Shown one piece after another: positions 58,791 to 64,000 of a stretch of DNA of 64,000 bases. The position numbers and the translations under genes were made by a program. This DNA is from Enterococcus alcedinis. GTDB lineage: Bacteria; Bacillota; Bacilli; Lactobacillales; Enterococcaceae. The notes beneath the pieces were generated by a model. That model ran no database searches. It was not told where the DNA came from and was given only the letters and a program-made list of their open reading frames with translations. The stretch lies in NCBI RefSeq assembly GCF_014635985.1, contig NZ_BMDT01000002.1, positions 124,001 through 188,000 of the forward strand, read 5' to 3'. Positions within the stretch are counted from its first letter, which is position 1; each line of letters starts with the position of its first letter.

Positions 58791-58856
58791 GTGAAAGAAA
58801 AAAGACCGTTGCGCCAAAGTCATATTTGATTTTTGCGTTCCGGTCTTTCTTCTCAC
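58791..58856 (-). terminator. Attenuating terminator after bmpA
   Basis: On the minus strand GAAGAAAGACCG and CGC pair with GCG and CGGTCTTTTTTCTTTC. Placed between bmpA and its transporter genes, it should give an excess of the binding lipoprotein over the membrane complex. Confidence 0.75.
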
Positions 58857-58890
58857 AACATTTATCTGTCAAATATCTAATAATTTAAAA

Positions 58891-59985
58891 CTATGCTGCA
58901 GGTACTTCTGGTACTTCAAGTTCACCTGAAATGATTTGTTCTTTCGCTTTGTTGACTGCTGCTAAAGCTTCTGCTGATAATTGACCGTCTGTTAAGCCAA
59001 CACCCTCTTCTTTCAAACCATAAACAGTATGTTCGCCACCAGGGAATTTACCTTCAACCGCTTTTTGAGCTAAGTCTTGAACAACTGTTCCAACACCTTT
59101 AGTTGTTGAAGTTAACGTGAAGTTTAAATCTTCGCCGTCTAATTTGTAGCCACCCTCGTCTGATTGATCACGGTCAACACCGATAACCCAAACTTTTTTG
59201 TCGCCTGTTTCGTTAATTGCTTTCGCTTCTTGGAAAACACCATTTCCTGTTTCGCCTGATGCGTGATAAACGATATCTGCGTCTTGTCCATACATTCCTT
59301 GAGCAATTGCGCGACCTTTATCTGGCGCACTGAAATCACCTGCGTATTGAACTTCAACTTTTACTTCTTTACCTAATTCTTTCGCTCCAGCTTCAACACC
59401 GGCAACAAAACCAGCTTCGAAACGGTCGATTACTTGCCCTTTAACCCCACCAACGAATCCAACTTTGTTTGTTTCAGTTGAGTAAGCTGCTGCGATTCCT
59501 GCTAAGTAAGCTGCTTCATGGTCTTTAAATGTTGCAGATACTACGTTGTCGCCTTCAACAATATCATCAATGATGGCAAAGTTGATATTTGGATTTAATG
59601 CTGCTTGTTCTTTAATCGCTGGTTGTAATTTATAACCAATACCAAAGACTGTTTGGAATCCTGCGTTTAACGCTTGGTCAATATTTGGAATATAGTCTGC
59701 TTCGTTTTGTGATTGGAAGTACTTGTAACCACTTGTACCTTCCTCCACGTTGTTTGCAGCGCCCCATGCTTTTAACCCTTCCCATGCGGATTGGTTAAAT
59801 GAACGGTCATCTACTCCACCAGTATCCGTAATTAGTGCGGCAGTTGCGATTTCTGTTGTCGCGTCGCCCCCTGCTGATCCATTTCCTGCGTCTGATCCGT
59901 CTGTTTTACCGCCACCACATGCTGCTAGTACAAATGCACTTGCTAATGCTACTGCGCCGAAACCGAATAATTTTGCTTTTTTCAT
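58891..59985 (-). CDS. bmpA: BMP-family nucleoside-binding lipoprotein
   Basis: A 364-aa substrate-binding lipoprotein (BmpA/PnrA/NupN family). Lipobox LAAC (Cys about residue 23) is followed by a Gly/Ser/Asp-rich linker and the BMP fold (TGGVDDRSFNQSAWEGLK, VGFVGGVKGQVIDRFEAGF, VIGVDRDQSDEGGY). It delivers nucleosides to NupABC. ATG behind AGGGGG; own promoter likely. Confidence 0.94.
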   Translation of the reverse strand: MKKAKLFGFGAVALASAFVLAACGGGKTDGSDAGNGSAGGDATTEIATAALITDTGGVDDRSFNQSAWEGLKAWGAANNVEEGTSGYKYFQSQNEADYIPNIDQALNAGFQTVFGIGYKLQPAIKEQAALNPNINFAIIDDIVEGDNVVSATFKDHEAAYLAGIAAAYSTETNKVGFVGGVKGQVIDRFEAGFVAGVEAGAKELGKEVKVEVQYAGDFSAPDKGRAIAQGMYGQDADIVYHASGETGNGVFQEAKAINETGDKKVWVIGVDRDQSDEGGYKLDGEDLNFTLTSTTKGVGTVVQDLAQKAVEGKFPGGEHTVYGLKEEGVGLTDGQLSAEALAAVNKAKEQIISGELEVPEVPAA

Positions 59986-60135
59986 TTCTGTAAAGCCCCC
60001 TAATAAATAGTTTTTATTTTCAAAAGCCTTTAACGGCCCCTTGAACAGATTAAGATTTCTCTCGTGAACACACTTGAGAAAAAATGAAGTAAAACAACGA
60101 CATTGACGCTTGATTATTCGCTTACTCTTTCATTC

Positions 60136-60141
60136 AGTATA
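60136..60141 (-). promoter_or_regulatory. Candidate -10 of bmpA
   Basis: TATACT on the minus strand, about 150 bp before bmpA, in the 230-bp gap after cdd. A -35 is weak (TCGTCA region). The rest of the gap shows no clear site. Confidence 0.35.
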
Positions 60142-60215
60142 ACGAATTTCCCCTTATTTGACGAATTAAAACCTGTCCACGATTGGAAAGTCGTCGCGTC
60201 GCTTACATTGTTGCA

Positions 60216-60620
60216 TTAACCCGGTAAATCTTTACTACTAAATGAATATGGCAATAAGGACTCAATGGTTGTTTCTTTCATTACACCGTCATCACCAAGT
60301 AACGTTACTGGCATCGTTGGCTCACAAAATTCAACCATGACTTGACGACAAGCCCCACAAGGCGAAATCGGCTCTGGTGTGTGCCCAACCACGACTAAAT
60401 GTTGAAATTCACGTTCACCTTCAGAAACAGCTTTAAAAAAAGCGGTGCGCTCTGCACAATTACTCAAGCCGAAAGAGGCATTTTCGATGTTTAATCCTTG
60501 ATAGACTTTGCCTGATTTTGTCACCAAGCACGCCCCAACTGGAAAATGAGAATACGGAACGTACGCTTTATCCATCGCAGCGATTGCTACGTCTAACCAT
60601 TCTTTTTTCGCTTTTCCCAT
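60216..60620 (-). CDS. cdd: Cytidine deaminase
   Basis: A 134-aa zinc enzyme converting cytidine to uridine. NASFGLSNCAERTAFFKA carries the CAE motif with one zinc Cys and the catalytic Glu, and PCGACRQVMVEF the other two Cys. ATG behind AAGGAGG, 15 bp after deoC. Confidence 0.97.
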   Translation of the reverse strand: MGKAKKEWLDVAIAAMDKAYVPYSHFPVGACLVTKSGKVYQGLNIENASFGLSNCAERTAFFKAVSEGEREFQHLVVVGHTPEPISPCGACRQVMVEFCEPTMPVTLLGDDGVMKETTIESLLPYSFSSKDLPG

Positions 60621-60635
60621 GCGGAAATCGCCTCC

Positions 60636-61298
60636 TTAGTAACCGACACCTGTCGATCCTGAAATAATTGCCACACTTGCACTGGTCCCTAGACGGCTCG
60701 CTCCTGCTTCAATCATCGCGCGTGCTTGTGTTTCATTATGAATCCCACCGGAAGCTTTAACGCCCATTTCAGGTCCAACCGTCTCACGCATTAAACGAAC
60801 GTCTTCTTCGGTTGCGCCTCCCGTTGAAAATCCAGTCGATGTTTTAACAAAGTCAGCACCTGCCGCTTTTGCTAATTCACATGCTCGAACGATTTCTTCT
60901 TTGGTTAATAAGGCTGTTTCTAAAATCACTTTGACTAACGCACGATCTTTCGCTGCTGCGACAACGGCTTCGATATCTTTTTGAACAAGCGTATCATCAC
61001 CTGATTTTAATGCGCCGACGTTAATGACCATGTCGACTTCGTCTGCGCCATTTTGAATCGCATCCGTTGTTTCAAAAGCTTTAGTTGCTGACGTATTGGC
61101 TCCTAAAGGAAATCCAATTACCGTACAAACGGCTGTTGGCGAAGTTTTTAGTTCTGCTGCTGCAAGTGCGACCCAAGTTGGGTTGACACAAACAGAATAA
61201 AAATGATGCTCCTTCGCTTCATTAATAATCTTCATTACACCATCTTTGGTTGTTTCTGGTTTTAAAACTGTGTGGTCCATCATGCGGTTCAAATTCAT
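60636..61298 (-). CDS. deoC: Deoxyribose-phosphate aldolase
   Basis: A 220-aa class I aldolase cleaving deoxyribose-5-phosphate to acetaldehyde and glyceraldehyde-3-phosphate. KVILETALL, Schiff-base Lys in [11 protein letters not shown] and VKASGGI are present. Confidence 0.97.
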   Translation of the reverse strand: MNLNRMMDHTVLKPETTKDGVMKIINEAKEHHFYSVCVNPTWVALAAAELKTSPTAVCTVIGFPLGANTSATKAFETTDAIQNGADEVDMVINVGALKSGDDTLVQKDIEAVVAAAKDRALVKVILETALLTKEEIVRACELAKAAGADFVKTSTGFSTGGATEEDVRLMRETVGPEMGVKASGGIHNETQARAMIEAGASRLGTSASVAIISGSTGVGY

Positions 61299-61311
61299 TG
61301 TTTGCCACTTC

Positions 61312-62613
61312 CTATTCTGTAATCATTTCGTGGATTAACGGTGGTTCAACAACCGTTGCTCCGATTTCAATATTTTGTTCAATTAGTGCGGTCACTTCTG
61401 CGACATTCGACGTATTGCTATAAATCGTGACTAACGCTTCGCCAGCTTCAACGTGATCGCCAATTTTCTTATGCAGCTTCAAACCAACCGCATAGTCAAT
61501 CGCATCATCTTTTGTTCTTCTACCAGCACCTAGCATCATCGCCGCAATCCCTAACTCATTGGCAACGAGTTTTGTGACGACGCCAGATTCTTTTGCTAAA
61601 ACCGGAATTTCATATTGTGCCGTCAGTAATTTTTCTGGCGCTTCAATATAAGAAACATCGCCGCCTTGACTCGCAATCATTGTTTTGAATTTTTCAAACG
61701 CGCGACCAGACTGTAGCGCTTCTTCTAACAATTGACGCGCTTCTTCCAACGAGTCGGCTTTATTCGCTAAAACAACCATTTGACTGCCTAAAACGTAACA
61801 CATTTCAATTAAATCTGCGGGCCCGTTTCCTTGTAAGGTTTCGATTGCTTCGACAACTTCTAAACTATTCCCAATCGCTTCGCCTAAAGGTTGCGACATA
61901 TCTGAAATGACAGCCATTGTTTGGCGCTTGGCCAACTTACCAATCCGGACCATCGTCTTCGCTAAACGTCGTGCATCTTCCGGGTTCTTCATAAAGGCAC
62001 CTTCACCAGTCGTTACATCTAAAACAATCGCATCCGCTCCAGCTGCGATTTTCTTACTCATAATAGAGCTCGCAATTAAAGGAATCGAACTAACGGTTGC
62101 CGTTACATCACGTAGTGCGTATAGTTTTTTATCAGCTGGTGCTAAGTTACCCGATTGTCCAATGACCGCCACTTGGTTTTCGTTAACGAGTCGAATGAAC
62201 TCTGCTTCGGGTACTTCAATTTTAAAACCAGGAATTGCTTCCAGTTTATCTAGCGTGCCCCCGGTATACCCCAGACCACGGCCAGACATTTTCGCCACTG
62301 GCACACCCACACTTGCCACAAGTGGTGCTAAAATCAACGTTGTCGTATCACCGACACCACCGGTTGAGTGTTTATCGACTTTTATGCCATCAATTGAGGA
62401 TAAATCAATCACCTCACCCGAATGCGCCATCGCTAACGTCATCGCGGTAATTTCTTCATCGGTCATGTCTTGAAAATAAACAGCCATCATAAAAGCGCTC
62501 ATTTGATAATCAGGAATCTGATCATTCGTATACCCTTTGATCAGCCATTCAATTTCTTGTTGTGTTAATTGTCCACCATTGCGTTTTTTTTCGATTAAAT
62601 CTACTGTGCGCAT
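61312..62613 (-). CDS. pdp: Pyrimidine-nucleoside phosphorylase
   Basis: A 433-aa enzyme splitting thymidine and uridine with phosphate. The signature [31 protein letters not shown] and [10 protein letters not shown] are intact. First gene of pdp-deoC-cdd, with tandem promoters upstream. Confidence 0.96.
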   Translation of the reverse strand: MRTVDLIEKKRNGGQLTQQEIEWLIKGYTNDQIPDYQMSAFMMAVYFQDMTDEEITAMTLAMAHSGEVIDLSSIDGIKVDKHSTGGVGDTTTLILAPLVASVGVPVAKMSGRGLGYTGGTLDKLEAIPGFKIEVPEAEFIRLVNENQVAVIGQSGNLAPADKKLYALRDVTATVSSIPLIASSIMSKKIAAGADAIVLDVTTGEGAFMKNPEDARRLAKTMVRIGKLAKRQTMAVISDMSQPLGEAIGNSLEVVEAIETLQGNGPADLIEMCYVLGSQMVVLANKADSLEEARQLLEEALQSGRAFEKFKTMIASQGGDVSYIEAPEKLLTAQYEIPVLAKESGVVTKLVANELGIAAMMLGAGRRTKDDAIDYAVGLKLHKKIGDHVEAGEALVTIYSNTSNVAEVTALIEQNIEIGATVVEPPLIHEMITE

Positions 62614-62642
62614 CGCTCGGACCTCACTTCCTCATCTCATTC

Positions 62643-62757
62643 ATTATACAGAATTTCCAAAATAGGTAAACCACTTTAGTAAAACAGTTTACTTAATATA
62701 CAAAACGATTGAAAACCCTTCCAAACAAAATATACATCGCCTGGATTCGATTGTCAA
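62643..62757 (-). promoter_or_regulatory. Tandem promoters and operator of the pdp-deoC-cdd operon
   Basis: Distal promoter: TTGACA (62752-62757), 17 bp, TATATT (62729-62734), minus strand. Proximal: TTTACC (62665-62670), 16 bp, TATAAT (62643-62648). Between them lies the palindrome AGTAAA-ACAG-TTTACT (62678-62693), a LacI-type operator shape, placed to block the first promoter's transcript and overlap the second's upstream edge. Confidence 0.6.
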
Positions 62758-62786
62758 CCGCTTTAGCACTATTTAAAAATTAAAAA

Positions 62787-63800
62787 TTATTCTGTGTTCA
62801 TTTTCACACTCTCACGGATTATTAATTTAGTTTCAAAAATTTTATTTGGAATCCGCCGTTCTGGGAATTCAATCGCATCGACAATAAACTTAGCTGCTGT
62901 AAAACCAATCTCAAAGACGGGTTGTGTAACCGTCGATAAAGAGGGTGTCAATGACGGCGTGAACGGCAAATCATCAAAACCAATGACTGAAATATCCTCT
63001 GGTACTTTTTTACCCGCTTCATACAGTGCCCGATAGCAACCAATCGCCACAGCATCATTACTACAAAAGATCGCCGTAATCTCAGGATGTGTCAAGACTT
63101 CTTTTGCCATCTGATAGCCACCCTCAATCGTTAAATCACCTGTTGCGACATATTGCTTCTTGTACGGAATCCCCGCATCCTTCAAAGCATGACGGTAAGC
63201 ATTATATCGTTCTTGCAATTGATAATAGGTGCCATTTTCTTTGAGTAAGGCAATGTGCTTATGCCCTTGTTTCGTCAAATAATGAACGGCTTGATATGCC
63301 CCTTCGTATTCTTTGATAATTAGGCGACCAGTGTCTCGTTGATTAATCCCACGATCAATTAAAATCAACGGCATGCGACGATAAAAGTCACTGCCATAAG
63401 CGTACTCTTCAGGTAATAAATTCGGTGTCGCTAAAAGTACACCATCTACGGAACGATGATTCAAATCTTGTAACAGTTGAATTTCTTTTTCTAAACTTTG
63501 TTGGGAGTTACATAAAATCAACATGTAACCGAGTGGATTTAAATACTTCTCGACACCTTCAACCATTTTTGAGAAAAAGAAGTCGGTCACGTCCGGTACA
63601 ATCATGCCAATCGTTTTTGAGTGGCGATTAATTAAATTCGATGCAAAATAATCTGGTCGATATTGGTGTTCATGGACAATATCTAAGACCCGTTTGCGCG
63701 TTTCCTCACTAAAACGACTGCCTTTATTATTTAAAATTTGTGAGACTGTCGTTACAGATACACCCGCCATTTCTGCAATTTGACGAATCGTTTTTTTCAT
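62787..63800 (-). CDS. LacI-family transcriptional regulator
   Basis: A 337-aa regulator. N-terminal helix-turn-helix TIRQIAEMAGVSVTTVSQILN (about 3-23) with hinge, then a periplasmic-binding-protein-like sensor domain (IGMIVPDVTDFFFSKMVEGVEKYL; FCSNDAVAIGCYRAL; SVIGFDDLPFTPSLTPSLSTVTQP). Its place before pdp-deoC-cdd suggests it senses a nucleoside or ribose compound and controls that operon. RBS GGAGA. Confidence 0.88.
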   Translation of the reverse strand: MKKTIRQIAEMAGVSVTTVSQILNNKGSRFSEETRKRVLDIVHEHQYRPDYFASNLINRHSKTIGMIVPDVTDFFFSKMVEGVEKYLNPLGYMLILCNSQQSLEKEIQLLQDLNHRSVDGVLLATPNLLPEEYAYGSDFYRRMPLILIDRGINQRDTGRLIIKEYEGAYQAVHYLTKQGHKHIALLKENGTYYQLQERYNAYRHALKDAGIPYKKQYVATGDLTIEGGYQMAKEVLTHPEITAIFCSNDAVAIGCYRALYEAGKKVPEDISVIGFDDLPFTPSLTPSLSTVTQPVFEIGFTAAKFIVDAIEFPERRIPNKIFETKLIIRESVKMNTE

Positions 63801-63816
63801 TGGTGTCTCCTCGATT

Positions 63817-64000
63817 CTATGCTTCCTTCACGCTTTGGATAATATAATAACCGCGGTCTTTTAAAATAATTTCAGCGTTGCCAAACGTTTCAAGCATTTT
63901 CTTTTGGGCACTTGGCGCCCCTTGTTTCTTTTGAATCACAATCGTTAACGTGCCACCCGGTAACAACAAATCTGCCGCATTGACTAAAATTTCATGCACC
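63817..64000 (-). CDS. Class I SAM-dependent methyltransferase, C-terminal part (RsmC/YbxB-like)
   Basis: The last 60 codons of a gene cut by the right edge. The segment ADLLLPGGTLTIVIQKKQGAPSAQKKM and KDRGYYIIQSVK matches the end of the RsmC-like family (MTS domain) that methylates guanine in 16S rRNA. 16 bp separate it from the LacI-type gene. Confidence 0.8.
   Translation of the reverse strand, partial: VHEILVNAADLLLPGGTLTIVIQKKQGAPSAQKKMLETFGNAEIILKDRGYYIIQSVKEA

Noticed and set aside
61907-62473. 188-codon plus-strand open frame
   Set aside because: It lies wholly antisense to pdp, has no ribosome site, and its composition is that of a reverse shadow.

Overview
The window is a chromosome segment from a low-GC Gram-positive of the order Lactobacillales, most likely family Enterococcaceae (Enterococcus or a near relative such as Vagococcus). 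The grounds are the order of the S10-spc-alpha ribosomal cluster, the str operon (rpsL, rpsG, fusA, tuf), a pdp-deoC-cdd-bmp nucleoside block close to deoB-punA-deoD, and the lineage-typical protein sequences. The species cannot be fixed from the sequence alone.

Layout. 1-3.3 kb: recG (cut by the window edge), fakA, an Asp23 protein and divergent rpmB. 3.3-10.3 kb: accessory genes, namely a lipoprotein, a membrane-anchored coiled-coil protein opposite an Rgg-type regulator, an MFS efflux pump behind a 13-codon leader peptide and hairpin, the remains of a deleted ABC exporter, and a formaldehyde detoxification pair (adhC-fghA). 10.5-13.2 kb: yfhO. 13.2-24.1 kb: an export and bacteriocin island with two modules. 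Module A (13.25-17.62 kb) has a small cysteine-free secreted protein, a terminator, two permeases, an ABC ATPase and a lipoprotein, opposite a second Rgg-type regulator; it is bracketed by two 102-bp copies of the yfhO 3' end. Module B (17.86-24.05 kb) is a lactococcin-972-type bacteriocin locus with its own ABC transporter, an AgrC/AgrA-type two-component system, and an overlapping pair of small genes (72-aa secreted, 53-aa membrane). The same tandem operator precedes the bacteriocin and the small pair. 24.2-27.7 kb: truA and the ECF energizing module (ecfT, ecfA2, ecfA1). 28.0-42.2 kb: rplQ to rpsJ, 27 ribosomal, rpoA, secY, adk and infA genes, all on the minus strand. 42.3-45.2 kb: a vitamin B6 salvage module (ECF S component, PdxK-type kinase, divergent MocR regulator). 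45.2-49.9 kb: str operon. 50.0-52.0 kb: rpiA, a small membrane protein, gpmA. 52.2-63.8 kb: nucleoside salvage (deoD, punA, deoB, ABC nucleoside importer, cdd, deoC, pdp) with a LacI-family regulator; a methyltransferase gene is cut by the right edge.

How the genes work together. The nucleoside block imports nucleosides, splits them (pdp, punA, deoD), deaminates cytidine (cdd) and passes pentose phosphates through deoB and deoC to central metabolism, where rpiA and gpmA act. The vitamin S component at 42.3 kb has no energizing subunits beside it and probably uses EcfA1-EcfA2-T from 25-27.7 kb. Module B looks like a density-sensing switch for bacteriocin production, export and protection.

Most notable: the quorum-regulated bacteriocin module with its unexplained small-gene pair, the repeat-bracketed Rgg/secreted-protein/ABC module, ribosomal protein S12 with substitutions at two streptomycin-site residues, the leader-peptide control of the MFS pump, and a set of large compound stem-loops between operons. 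Promoters, operators and RNA structures were read by eye; no search or folding program was run.
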